This document shows, piece by piece, positions 16,147 to 23,256 of a DNA stretch of 32,416 bases. Each line of letters opens with the position of its first letter. Positions within the stretch are counted from its first letter, which is position 1. Source of the DNA: a virus. The notes below the pieces were generated by a model. It had not been told where the DNA came from. It saw only the letters and a list, made by a program, of their open reading frames with translations, and made no database searches. The DNA lies in the IMG/VR virus record IMGVR_UViG_3300021963_000424, positions 1-32,416 of that record; one strand, given 5' to 3'. A program made the position numbers and the translations under genes.

Positions 16147-16288
16147 ATATATTGGCGGATTTTTGGCCATCGTCTTTGTCTTAGGTACAATTTACCTCGG
16201 TATGTGGGTCGGTTGTGCCTTAGACGACGAGTGTTTTGAGATGCATACCGGTCAATCAGCAAAGGATCCCAAGTATGCGAAACCTTAA
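16139..16288 (+). CDS. Small single-span membrane protein
   Basis: 49 aa. One transmembrane segment (GGFLAIVFVLGTIYLGMWVG, residues 5-24) is followed by a short polar tail containing two Cys (CALDDECFEMHTG). The start at 16,139 overlaps the previous stop. The Shine-Dalgarno is only a G-run (GGGGG, 8 nt upstream). The frame extends upstream, but that part reads through the neighbouring gene and lacks a ribosome site. Function unknown. Confidence 0.5.
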   Translation: MIKYIGGFLAIVFVLGTIYLGMWVGCALDDECFEMHTGQSAKDPKYAKP

Positions 16289-16388
16289 AGACTACGAAGC
16301 ACTTGGTCTGATGATCGCCATTCCAATTGTTGTACTGGTATTAATGCTAGTGATTTTTGTTGTAAGATCGTTATTATTCCGTGTATAA
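16275..16388 (+). CDS. 37-aa membrane microprotein
   Basis: A 37-codon frame, MRNLKDYEALGLMIAIPIVV, then LVLMLVIFVVRSLLFRV. A charged N-terminus is followed by one long hydrophobic span (about residues 11-32) and a basic end, which favours an N-out topology. AAAGGA lies 8 nt upstream of the ATG, and the gene overlaps the previous one by 14 bp. Its stop lies inside the -10 box of the DUF932 promoter. It is too short for confident family assignment, but the ribosome site, coupling and composition support a real gene. Confidence 0.5.
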   Translation: MRNLKDYEALGLMIAIPIVVLVLMLVIFVVRSLLFRV

Positions 16389-16389
16389 T
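16360..16389 (+). promoter_or_regulatory. Candidate promoter of the DUF932 gene
   Basis: TTGTAA (16,360-16,365), an 18-nt spacer and a consensus TATAAT (16,384-16,389). The -10 ends 33 nt before the ATG at 16,422. The TAA of the 37-aa gene lies within it. Confidence 0.55.
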
Positions 16390-16421
16390 GTAATTTGGTA
16401 TTTTAATAAAGGAGAATTTTT

Positions 16422-17366
16422 ATGTCGCATATGGTTGAAACAATGGCATACGCCAACGAAGTTCCCTGGCATGGTCTCGGCACCAAGGTCAGTGATGCAT
16501 TAACCCCTGAGCAAATGATGATCGCCGCCGACCTTGATTGGACGGTCAGTCGTCGTAAGATCATCACTGAATGTGGTCTCAAGACTAATGATTGGGCATT
16601 ACTTGTCCGTGATTCAGACAATAAGATTTTGGGTCCTTGTGGCAAGAACTACATCCCCATCCAAAACTCTGAGGTATTCTCGTTCTTTGACAAGTTTGTC
16701 AAGGCAGGTGCGATGAAGATGGAAACCGCCGGTTCCTTAGACGACGGTCGTCAGGTCTGGGGCCTCGCTGCGATCAATAAAGGCTTCTGTTTACCTGGTG
16801 GTGACGAAGTCAACGGTTACTTGCTCTTCAGTCAACCGCACATCTGGGGCAAGAGCATGACCATCATGTTTACGCCGATCCGCGTCGTCTGCAACAATAC
16901 GCTTACCATGGCACTTGGTCAACGGTCAAACCGTTTTACCATGCCTCATGTGCGTATCTTTGATCAGGATGTGGCCCAGAAGGCTGAGGCAGCCTTAGGC
17001 TTGGCATCGGGTCATCTCGAGGCTTTCAAGGTCACTAGCGAGCTCCTAGCACGCGTAGCCTATGACGAAAAGCAAGTCTCTAAGTACATTACTCAACTTT
17101 TCCAGCCTGCCTTGATCCTCGACCACGAAGATCGGAGCTTGTGGGCAAAAACCGCGGATGAAGTGTATAATTGCATTCATACCCAACCAGGTGCCGCGAT
17201 GAGTGAAGGTACTTGGTGGTCCGCATTAAATGCTGTAACGTATTACGTAGACCACAAGGCAGGTCGTGACCGCGATGCTTCCTTGCAGTCCGCGTGGTTT
17301 GGCCCGCGTGCCGCTCTCAAGCGGAAGGCCTTAGATCTTGCTGTCGAATACGCGCAGGCAGCTTAA
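16422..17366 (+). CDS. DUF932 phage/plasmid-like protein
   Basis: 314 aa. It contains the DUF932 (phage/plasmid-like TIGR03299) hallmarks: ANEVPWHGLGTKVSDALTPE at the N-terminus, LDWTVSRRKI, then KNYIPIQNSEVFSFFDKFVK and TPIRVVCNNTLTMALGQRSN in the middle. The C-terminal region has GTWWSALNAVTYYVDH. The family is common in phages and conjugative plasmids, and its biochemical role is unclear. The gene has its own TTGTAA/TATAAT promoter and the ATAAAGGAGAA ribosome site (16,406-16,416). Its codon use is clearly less AT-rich than the small genes before it, marking the start of the middle gene block. Confidence 0.88.
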   Translation: MSHMVETMAYANEVPWHGLGTKVSDALTPEQMMIAADLDWTVSRRKIITECGLKTNDWALLVRDSDNKILGPCGKNYIPIQNSEVFSFFDKFVKAGAMKMETAGSLDDGRQVWGLAAINKGFCLPGGDEVNGYLLFSQPHIWGKSMTIMFTPIRVVCNNTLTMALGQRSNRFTMPHVRIFDQDVAQKAEAALGLASGHLEAFKVTSELLARVAYDEKQVSKYITQLFQPALILDHEDRSLWAKTADEVYNCIHTQPGAAMSEGTWWSALNAVTYYVDHKAGRDRDASLQSAWFGPRAALKRKALDLAVEYAQAA

Positions 17367-17382
17367 CTAAAGGAGAACCAGA

Positions 17383-17610
17383 ATGGTTACTTATCGCTTT
17401 ATCTGTGTACCTGACAGTAAGTTAGCAAAGCAGGCAAGGGCTATTCTGGCGATCATTGAGGAAGCTGGCGAAATTAGCAAGACTGAACTGCTGACGCTTG
17501 TGGGAGCTCGCCTCAAGAGTCGTCAGAAGCCGCAACGCTTAGTTACGTATTATCAGGGCATGTTAATTAAAGCCGGTGGCATCGAGGCTATAAAATCTAT
17601 GATTAGGTAA
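17383..17610 (+). CDS. Hypothetical small protein, possibly helix-turn-helix
   Basis: 75 aa, basic and helical: FICVPDSKLAKQARAILAII, then EEAGEISKTELLTLVGARLK. The segment from residue 18 to 60 resembles a winged-helix layout (helix, ISKTEL turn, helix, then a QRLVTYYQGML strand region). This is a weak resemblance and no family is recognised. The ribosome site is CTAAAGGAGAA (17,367-17,377). It lies 16 bp after the DUF932 gene, so it is probably cotranscribed. Confidence 0.58.
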   Translation: MVTYRFICVPDSKLAKQARAILAIIEEAGEISKTELLTLVGARLKSRQKPQRLVTYYQGMLIKAGGIEAIKSMIR

Positions 17611-17662
17611 TTTCTACCGGGTCGTTACGGGGTCGACTATAAAGAACCCGACCAACTAGAAA
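17611..17662 (+). promoter_or_regulatory. Stem-loop abutting the ribosome site of the methyltransferase gene
   Basis: TTTCTA (17,611-17,616) pairs with TAGAAA (17,657-17,662). After a symmetric CCG/AAC internal loop, GGTCG (17,620-17,624) pairs with CGACC (17,649-17,653). The 3' arm contains the first part of AGAAAGGA, the Shine-Dalgarno of the gene at 17,672. Folding could reduce its translation, or mark a processing site. Confidence 0.45.
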
Positions 17663-17671
17663 GGAAATTGT

Positions 17672-18511
17672 ATGGCAAATGAACGAGGCAAGGCGGTCGA
17701 TAAGACCTTTTTAAGTATCGACAATGCGGAAGATCGCGGATTCTTACACCGTGATTACATTGCCCATTGTCTTAGGTGGACCCACGTGGTCAAGTGGTTA
17801 CATCAAGGCGGTCGTTACAAGACGGCTAGGATTCTAGACGTCGGCTGCGGCAAGGAGATGCCATTGGCCAAGCTCATGCATTCATCACGTTTGGGTCCTG
17901 CTTTCTATGCTGCAGCTGATATCTCTAAGTTAGAGATGCCTGCTCAGTTTGCCAAGAGCACGTGGAAACCTTCGCAGTTGCTGTCTGAATGTGATGCTGC
18001 AATTCTCAAGGTTGACGAATTACAAGAACGTCCAAATACGATCGTCTGTTTTGAGGTTGCTGAGCACATCGAACCTGAACATTGTCGTCGGTTGCTAGCT
18101 AACTTTGGTGCGTTGCTTGAACCAGAAGGCACGTTATTCTTGTCCACCCCATGTTGGGATCCTGATGTAGGTGCTGCTGCAAACCATGTCAATGAGATGA
18201 CCTATGCTGCATTTGGTGCGCTACTCGAAGATATTGGTTGGCGTGTTGAAGGTCACTGGGGCACGTTTGCCTCGATGCGTGATTACAAGGACCAGTTGCC
18301 ACCAGCCCACAAGGAAGTGTTTGACGCCATGCGTGACTACTACGACAGCAATTACTTGGCTACCATCTTCGCGCCCCTGTATCCACAGTATTCACGTAAC
18401 TGTTTATGGCAACTAAAGTGGAATCCCGGTGGCAGCCGTATGTTTGCTGATCTTCGTGATGTTGAAGGCCGGTGGGGTAGCTCAGAGCAGTGGAAGGAGT
18501 TGCTTGTATGA
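17672..18511 (+). CDS. Class I SAM-dependent methyltransferase
   Basis: 279 aa. SAM-binding motif I is ILDVGCGKEMPLAKL (D56 to G60). The strand-2 acidic residue is in AADIS (D83), and a post-motif region, NTIVCFEVAEHIEPEHCRRL (about residues 123-142), is typical of Methyltransf_11/23-like enzymes. The long C-terminal part (DYYDSNYLATIFAPLYPQYS and following) should define the substrate. The substrate is not evident, and there is no DPPY or other DNA-methylase motif IV of the usual adenine/cytosine types. The start has AAAGGA at 17,660-17,665 partly within a stem-loop. It is coupled (ATGA) to a MazG-like gene and heads the nucleotide-metabolism block. Confidence 0.82.
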   Translation: MANERGKAVDKTFLSIDNAEDRGFLHRDYIAHCLRWTHVVKWLHQGGRYKTARILDVGCGKEMPLAKLMHSSRLGPAFYAAADISKLEMPAQFAKSTWKPSQLLSECDAAILKVDELQERPNTIVCFEVAEHIEPEHCRRLLANFGALLEPEGTLFLSTPCWDPDVGAAANHVNEMTYAAFGALLEDIGWRVEGHWGTFASMRDYKDQLPPAHKEVFDAMRDYYDSNYLATIFAPLYPQYSRNCLWQLKWNPGGSRMFADLRDVEGRWGSSEQWKELLV

Positions 18512-18873
18512 ACATGTGGAACGACATTAAGGACTTCCATGTGAAGTTTGGCCTGAATTACGATGGTCCACCCAGGTCGTTACCACAAGACCTGGCTAGC
18601 TTTAGGGTTAACTTCCTAATCGAGGAGACTGACGAATACATCTTAGCCGACAAGCGTGCTGATGAATTAGATGCGCTTGTTGATCTTGTTTATGTAGCCA
18701 TGGGCACTGCTTACTTGCACGGCTTTGATTTTGCCGAAGCTTGGCGCCGTGTCCATGCTGCAAACATGGCCAAGGTGCGTGGTCCTTCTCAACGTAGCGG
18801 CGAATACGACGTCATCAAGCCAGAGGGTTGGCAACCTCCTTACCATGGTGACCTTGTCGGAGAAGCACAATGA
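18508..18873 (+). CDS. MazG/PRA-PH-like nucleoside triphosphate pyrophosphohydrolase
   Basis: 121 aa, an all-alpha NTP-PPase. Metal-binding motifs are visible: FLIEETDEYILAD (E39, E40 and E43) and ELDALVDLVYVAMGTAYLHG (E53, D59). A further conserved helix has EAWRRVHAANMAKVRGPSQR. Such enzymes cut (d)NTPs to (d)NMP plus pyrophosphate, cleaning or remodelling the nucleotide pool. Here it could feed dNMPs to the kinase and TS-family enzyme downstream. I chose the ATG at 18,508 because GGAAGGAG lies 8 nt upstream and it forms an ATGA overlap with the methyltransferase stop. The longer frame has no ribosome site. Confidence 0.82.
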   Translation: MNMWNDIKDFHVKFGLNYDGPPRSLPQDLASFRVNFLIEETDEYILADKRADELDALVDLVYVAMGTAYLHGFDFAEAWRRVHAANMAKVRGPSQRSGEYDVIKPEGWQPPYHGDLVGEAQ

Positions 18874-19871
18874 TCTTCATCTTAGAAGGTCCTGATGGCG
18901 TAGGCAAGACCACGTTAGGTCAACACATGGCCAAGACGTTAGATGCTAAGTACCTCCACCTTAGTTATCGCTGGCCAGACAAGATGTTTATGTATCACAC
19001 GGCAGCTATTCGGTGGGCGATCAGACAAAAGAAAGATGTAATCATCGACCGGTGGTGGCCATCAGAAGCTTTGTATGCCGACGAATATCGTGGGGGTAGT
19101 CAATGGCCCATGATGGGACGCATGATGGATCGCGTTGCGCGTAAACACGCTGCCATGTACATCTATTGTTTGCCAGCTGATCTTGTCGACTATCAAAAGA
19201 AGTTTAGTGAACTAAAAGAACTTCGCACTGAGATGTATGATGACACAACTGGCGTTGCCAAACGTTACCGCGATTTATTCTTTGGTAATCGTCTGCACAC
19301 CAAGACTGAAAACTATACGGATTATCTGACACAGTCAGGTGGACTGTATCATCGTCAAGATCATTTGCCGTACACGATCGAGACTTGGGGCAGCAAGCTT
19401 GACATGTTTACTGAGTGGGCAGTTAGCCGGGCTAAAAGTTGGCAGGCCGCACAGTTCCAACCAGCACTAGATCCTAGTAATCCTAACATGCTAGGTCACT
19501 TAGCCACGGCGCAGTATCTATTTATCGGTGACCAAGTCAATCCTAAGTACCATAACTTACATTGGCCATGGTATGACTATGGGCATTCAAGCTTGTATCT
19601 ATCTGAAGCACTTAATCGTGTGCCTGCCAGTGAGGAACTGTTTATGTGGGCTAATGCCTACAATGCTGATGGCTCACCGAATGAGCTTGTCAATAAATTA
19701 TTGTGGCAGCATCCGAAGTTAAAGGTTATTTGTGCCGGCAAAAAGTCACTAGATCACGTAGTGAGCCAGGGCTGGACTATTTTTGAACACATCAAACACC
19801 CATCATACATGCGTCGGTTTGAAGGGCACGTTGATAAGATGAGAGAGGTATTACGTCATGCTATCCACTAA
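18870..19871 (+). CDS. Thymidylate/dNMP kinase fused to a UDG-superfamily-like domain
   Basis: 333 aa, far longer than ordinary thymidylate kinases (about 210 aa). Residues 1-140 form the kinase: P-loop EGPDGVGKTT (6-15) and the DR motif at D60-R61 (VIIDRWWPSEALYADEYRGG). Residues about 206-333 resemble uracil-DNA glycosylases of the family 4/5 type. FIGDQVNP (218-225) sits at the motif A position (GEAPG in family 4), and WYDYGHSSLYLSEAL corresponds to the PFxGxxGxLL region. ANAYNADGSPN matches the TNxxxCxPPxN strand, and HPSYMRR (310-316) matches the HPSxLLR motif. Motif A is altered, so glycosylase activity is uncertain. The gene starts within the MazG stop (ATGA). Phosphorylating dNMPs for phage DNA is the likely main job. 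Confidence 0.78.
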   Translation: MIFILEGPDGVGKTTLGQHMAKTLDAKYLHLSYRWPDKMFMYHTAAIRWAIRQKKDVIIDRWWPSEALYADEYRGGSQWPMMGRMMDRVARKHAAMYIYCLPADLVDYQKKFSELKELRTEMYDDTTGVAKRYRDLFFGNRLHTKTENYTDYLTQSGGLYHRQDHLPYTIETWGSKLDMFTEWAVSRAKSWQAAQFQPALDPSNPNMLGHLATAQYLFIGDQVNPKYHNLHWPWYDYGHSSLYLSEALNRVPASEELFMWANAYNADGSPNELVNKLLWQHPKLKVICAGKKSLDHVVSQGWTIFEHIKHPSYMRRFEGHVDKMREVLRHAIH

Positions 19872-20607
19872 TACAGCCTGGCTTAAGGCACTATCTGATT
19901 GCCTTACAAACGGCAAAGAGTCAGCACCGCGCGGTAAAAAGATTAAGGAACTAATGGCCTATCAGACGACCATCCCAATGGAGTGGCCAATGATGACCGT
20001 TAAGGATCGGCACCTTGGTTACCGGTTCATGGCTGCCGAAGCTGCTTGGATTCTCAGTGGCGACAACCGCGTCAGAACCATTGCCCCTTACAGTAAAGCC
20101 ATTAGTAACTTCAGTGATGATGGTCACTTCTTCAATGGTGCCTATGGGCCCATGATTCGCGAGCAGTTACACCACGTCATTGCTGCCTTAAATGACGACA
20201 CCGATACACGTCAAGCCGTACTTACTATTTGGCGCCCAAATCCGGCTAAGAGTAAGGACATTCCATGTACAGTTAGCGTGCAGTTCATGATCCGTGACGG
20301 CATGCTGCATGTCATTGATACCATGCGCAGTTCAGACCTGTGGCTTGGTTGGCCATACGACGTCTTTAATTTCAGTATGCTTGCAAGGTATGTAATCTGC
20401 CATTTAAAGCACAAACCAGAACTTGGTGTCCTTGTCTTACAAGCCGGCAGCAGTCATCTTTATGAGGATAACTGGGAAGATGCTGCCATGATTTTACAAA
20501 AACATTCGCAACTCGACGCACCAGTCATTCCCTGGTTTGAGCATGGCGACGATTTAGTTGAATGGTTATGGGAGAAGGCAGATGGAACTAAACTACTGGA
20601 GACCTAG
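19858..20607 (+). CDS. Thymidylate synthase family enzyme, possibly dCMP (hydroxy)methylase
   Basis: 249 aa. Conserved TS residues are present: E61 (AAEAAWILSGDN), R118 (DTRQAV), catalytic C137 (IPCTVSVQF), R157-S-S-D160 (phosphate and nucleotide binding), and H200/Y202 (SSHLYEDN). Two changes stand out. The residue aligned with the TS uracil-recognising Asn (E. coli N177 in PFNIASY) is D168 (WPYDVFNF), and the His after the catalytic Cys is Thr. Asp at that position is the known feature of T4 dCMP hydroxymethylase, which reads cytosine instead of uracil. A folate-dependent C5 (hydroxy)methylation of dCMP is therefore plausible. An ordinary role on dUMP cannot be excluded, because a dCMP deaminase follows directly. 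It overlaps both neighbours by 14-26 bp. Confidence 0.8.
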   Translation: MLSTNTAWLKALSDCLTNGKESAPRGKKIKELMAYQTTIPMEWPMMTVKDRHLGYRFMAAEAAWILSGDNRVRTIAPYSKAISNFSDDGHFFNGAYGPMIREQLHHVIAALNDDTDTRQAVLTIWRPNPAKSKDIPCTVSVQFMIRDGMLHVIDTMRSSDLWLGWPYDVFNFSMLARYVICHLKHKPELGVLVLQAGSSHLYEDNWEDAAMILQKHSQLDAPVIPWFEHGDDLVEWLWEKADGTKLLET

Positions 20608-21157
20608 TCGTGATGAGTACTTTTTGGCGATGGCTTCGCTCGTCTCGCTTCGTGCAACGTGCCGGCGCCGCCGCGTTGGCTGTATTCTCGTGGACACTAA
20701 TCGCCATGTACTTGCTACTGGTTATAACGGTGTTGCTCGTGGGGTTGATCATTGCCTTGATCATGCTTGCCCTGGAGCGAGTTACGAACCAGGAACTGGT
20801 CTGGACAAGTGTGAAGCTATCCATGCCGAACAAAACGCGTTGCTGCAATGTAAGGATACCGGTAAGATTGAAACGGCGTATATAACCGTTAGTCCCTGTG
20901 TCACGTGCGTAAAGCTATTAATGAATACCGGTTGTAAACGTATTGTTTTCTTAGAACAGTACGTCAATGTTGATGCAAAAAACTTATGGAAAGGTGAATG
21001 GATACATCATGGACCAATTGAGCATGTTTATGCCGAGATCGGATTGGTCTCCCCCAAAGGACTTCCCCAATCTGGCGGCAGCAAAAATCATATCATTCGA
21101 CTGCGAGACAAAGGATCCATTTCTGATGGAACGGGGTCCGGGCGGGGTGAGATATGA
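20582..21157 (+). CDS. dCMP deaminase family protein
   Basis: 191 aa, zinc-dependent cytidine deaminase fold. Zn ligands and the catalytic Glu are H81-A-E83 (CEAIHAEQNALLQC) and C106/C109 (TVSPCVTC). The upstream segment with C57HACP-type cysteines (DHCLDHACPG, residues 56-65) is typical of phage dCMP deaminases. It converts dCMP to dUMP, supplying TS. I chose the ATG at 20,582 because GGGAGAAGG lies just upstream; the 8 codons before it lack a ribosome site. The core ends near residue 154. The last about 37 residues (LVSPKGLPQSGG and on) are Gly/Ser/Arg-rich and run in a different frame across the start of the polymerase gene. Confidence 0.88.
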   Translation: MELNYWRPSRDEYFLAMASLVSLRATCRRRRVGCILVDTNRHVLATGYNGVARGVDHCLDHACPGASYEPGTGLDKCEAIHAEQNALLQCKDTGKIETAYITVSPCVTCVKLLMNTGCKRIVFLEQYVNVDAKNLWKGEWIHHGPIEHVYAEIGLVSPKGLPQSGGSKNHIIRLRDKGSISDGTGSGRGEI

Positions 21158-22877
21158 TGGCTACGTGGTTGGCGTCTCTATCGCGACTGAGGATTACTGT
21201 GGCTACTTTCCGATTGCGCATGAAGGTGGCGATAATCTGCCTAAAGCTAGTGTACTTCGATTCTTGGAAGATGTCCTTAAAACACAAACTCCGAAAGTTG
21301 GGGCTAATCTAATCTATGATTTAGAGTGGTTACGCGCTGAAGGTATTCAAGTCAATGGTCCAGTTTGGGATATTCAAATTGCTGAGCCGTTGATTGATGA
21401 GAATCAAGTAAGCTATTCACTGTCAGCCCTTGCTAAGAAATATCTTGGGGTTGACAAAGACGAAACCCTGCTTAAACAAGCAGCCAGTGCCTTTGGTGTT
21501 GATCCTAAAAGCGGGTTGTGGAAGTTACCGGCTAGGTTTGTAGGTCCATACGCCGAGGCTGATGCTGCCTTGCCATTAAAGATCTGGGCGATTCAAGAAA
21601 AGATCTTGAAGCAAGAAGATCTATGGGATATCTTTACCCTTGAATCAGACCTAGTGCCAATCATGCTTGACATGCGGTTTAAAGGTGTTCGTGTCGATGT
21701 TGATCGTGCTGAACAGCTCAATGATCAGTATCTAAAAGACGAAGCTAGGATGCTAGGTGAATTACGAGACACTGCCGGTTTCATGTTAGAACCTTGGTCA
21801 GCTGATGACCTTGGCAAGGCCTTTGATAAGTTAAACATCTGGTATCCAAGAACACCTAAGGGTGCGCCTAGTTTTACTGGCGATTGGTTGCTAAGTCAAG
21901 ACCACGAGATTGCAAGAAAGGTAGCTGAGTACCGCAAGATCAACAAAATGCGCCGTGACTTTATTGAAGGCATGGTATTAAAGATGAACGTTTCAGGTAG
22001 AATCCATTGTCAATTCCACGCGCTGCGTAAGGATGCTGACGGCACCAGGTCTGGTAGGTTTAGCAGCAGCACGCCTAACTTGCAGCAAGTACCGGCACGT
22101 GATGAACATTGGGGTCCATTGATCCGCGGTTTATTCTTGCCAGACGAAGGTAAACAGTGGGCAGTTTGCGATTACAGTCAACAAGAACCTCGTGTCCTTG
22201 TACATTACGCTGATCTACTTGGTTTACGAGGCGCTGACGAAGCGGTGCAGCAATATACTGGCGATACTGACTTCCATCAAATGGTTGCTGATATGGCAGG
22301 CATTAAGCGTAAACAGGCTAAGGTCATTAACTTAGGCATGTTTTATGGCATGGGCGTGTATAAACTTGCTACTCAACTAGGTTTAAGTAATGACGAAGCA
22401 AGACCATTGTTTGAACAGTATCATCAACGGGTTCCATTTGTAAGGCAACTTGCACACAAGTGCAGTCAATCAGTAGCTGACAAGGGCTATATTAAGACCT
22501 TGCTAGGTCGTAAGCGTCACTTTAATCTTTGGGAACCTGCTGATGCACAAAACACTTGGCCAAACCGTGAGCAGCCACTGACACGTGAAGATGCTGAACG
22601 CGTGTGGGCTGGCAGACCGTTACGTCGATCCATGGTCCACAAGTCATTAAATGCGCTCATTCAAGGAGGAGCTGCTGATATGACTAAGAAGGCTATGGTT
22701 GACTTATACAAAGAAGGTTATGTTGCACACTTGCAAGTCCATGATGAACTAGATTTTAGTATCACTGATAGCAATGAAGGTAAAAAAATTCAAGAGATCA
22801 TGGAGAATTGTGTTAAAATAAATGTTCCATTAAAGGTCGATTTAGAAATAGGACCTAATTGGGGTGAGATTAAATAA
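21009..22877 (+). CDS. polA: DNA polymerase, family A (PolA-like) with 3'-5' exonuclease
   Basis: 622 aa. Exonuclease motifs: Exo I ISFDCETKD (D31, E33), Exo II GANLIYDLEW (N100, D104), Exo III PYAEADAALPL (Y181, D185). Polymerase motifs: A VCDYSQQEPRVL (D388, E393), B KRKQAKVINLGMFYG (R434, K438, L442, Y446), C LQVHDELDFS (H579, D580, E581). The residue equivalent to E. coli Pol I F762 is Leu442. There is no N-terminal 5'-3' exonuclease domain. The start is set at 21,009, since an earlier in-frame ATG (20,967) would reach deeper into the deaminase core. No good Shine-Dalgarno is obvious, so translation is probably coupled. It is the replicative polymerase of the phage. Confidence 0.93.
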   Translation: MDQLSMFMPRSDWSPPKDFPNLAAAKIISFDCETKDPFLMERGPGGVRYDGYVVGVSIATEDYCGYFPIAHEGGDNLPKASVLRFLEDVLKTQTPKVGANLIYDLEWLRAEGIQVNGPVWDIQIAEPLIDENQVSYSLSALAKKYLGVDKDETLLKQAASAFGVDPKSGLWKLPARFVGPYAEADAALPLKIWAIQEKILKQEDLWDIFTLESDLVPIMLDMRFKGVRVDVDRAEQLNDQYLKDEARMLGELRDTAGFMLEPWSADDLGKAFDKLNIWYPRTPKGAPSFTGDWLLSQDHEIARKVAEYRKINKMRRDFIEGMVLKMNVSGRIHCQFHALRKDADGTRSGRFSSSTPNLQQVPARDEHWGPLIRGLFLPDEGKQWAVCDYSQQEPRVLVHYADLLGLRGADEAVQQYTGDTDFHQMVADMAGIKRKQAKVINLGMFYGMGVYKLATQLGLSNDEARPLFEQYHQRVPFVRQLAHKCSQSVADKGYIKTLLGRKRHFNLWEPADAQNTWPNREQPLTREDAERVWAGRPLRRSMVHKSLNALIQGGAADMTKKAMVDLYKEGYVAHLQVHDELDFSITDSNEGKKIQEIMENCVKINVPLKVDLEIGPNWGEIK

Positions 22878-22887
22878 AGGAGAATGT

Positions 22888-23256
22888 ATGTGGATTTTCC
22901 ACACCGAAGGATTGCTAAGTATTGTTGAAAACCGCAATGATAAGAAACTATTATTAGTTCGTGCTCGTCGCCCTGAGCATATCACTAAGGTATTTCCGCA
23001 TGCTAAGCCTATTCATACACCAAACGCAGACTATCACTGGCGAATTAGTGTACCTCGCAGCGAAGTACAAGCCGTGATGATTCAGATGCTAGGCAATATT
23101 GATTACGACAATTTTAAAGACGCAGCAAACCCTATGTTAAAGACCGTTTACAGTAATGTATGGGTTGACGGACTTGCCTTGGAGAAAGTAAATGAAAGAG
23201 TCAACATTTTGGGCCCTGATGAAGACAAATCTTCCTGGCCACGTTACCCGTATTGA
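22888..23256 (+). CDS. Conserved hypothetical phage protein (DYDNFKDA family)
   Basis: 122 aa. MWIFHTEGLLSIVENRN at the start, TPNADYHWRISVPRSEVQAV in the middle and NIDYDNFKDAANP near residue 80 form a pattern seen in a widespread small phage/bacterial family. Members generally begin MWxxTxxGFFSxVxxxxD and contain YDNFKDAV. Their function is unknown. It starts at 22,888 with the ATAAAGGAGAA ribosome site (22,874-22,884). The 8 codons before it have none. It overlaps the downstream nuclease gene by 65 bp. Confidence 0.75.
   Translation: MWIFHTEGLLSIVENRNDKKLLLVRARRPEHITKVFPHAKPIHTPNADYHWRISVPRSEVQAVMIQMLGNIDYDNFKDAANPMLKTVYSNVWVDGLALEKVNERVNILGPDEDKSSWPRYPY

Noticed and set aside
20610-20885. 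91-codon, very hydrophobic plus-strand frame inside the dCMP deaminase gene
   Set aside because: It is the shifted reading of the deaminase coding sequence, whose zinc-binding motifs are intact. There is no Shine-Dalgarno before its ATG. The Leu/Val-rich spans arise from the shifted codons.
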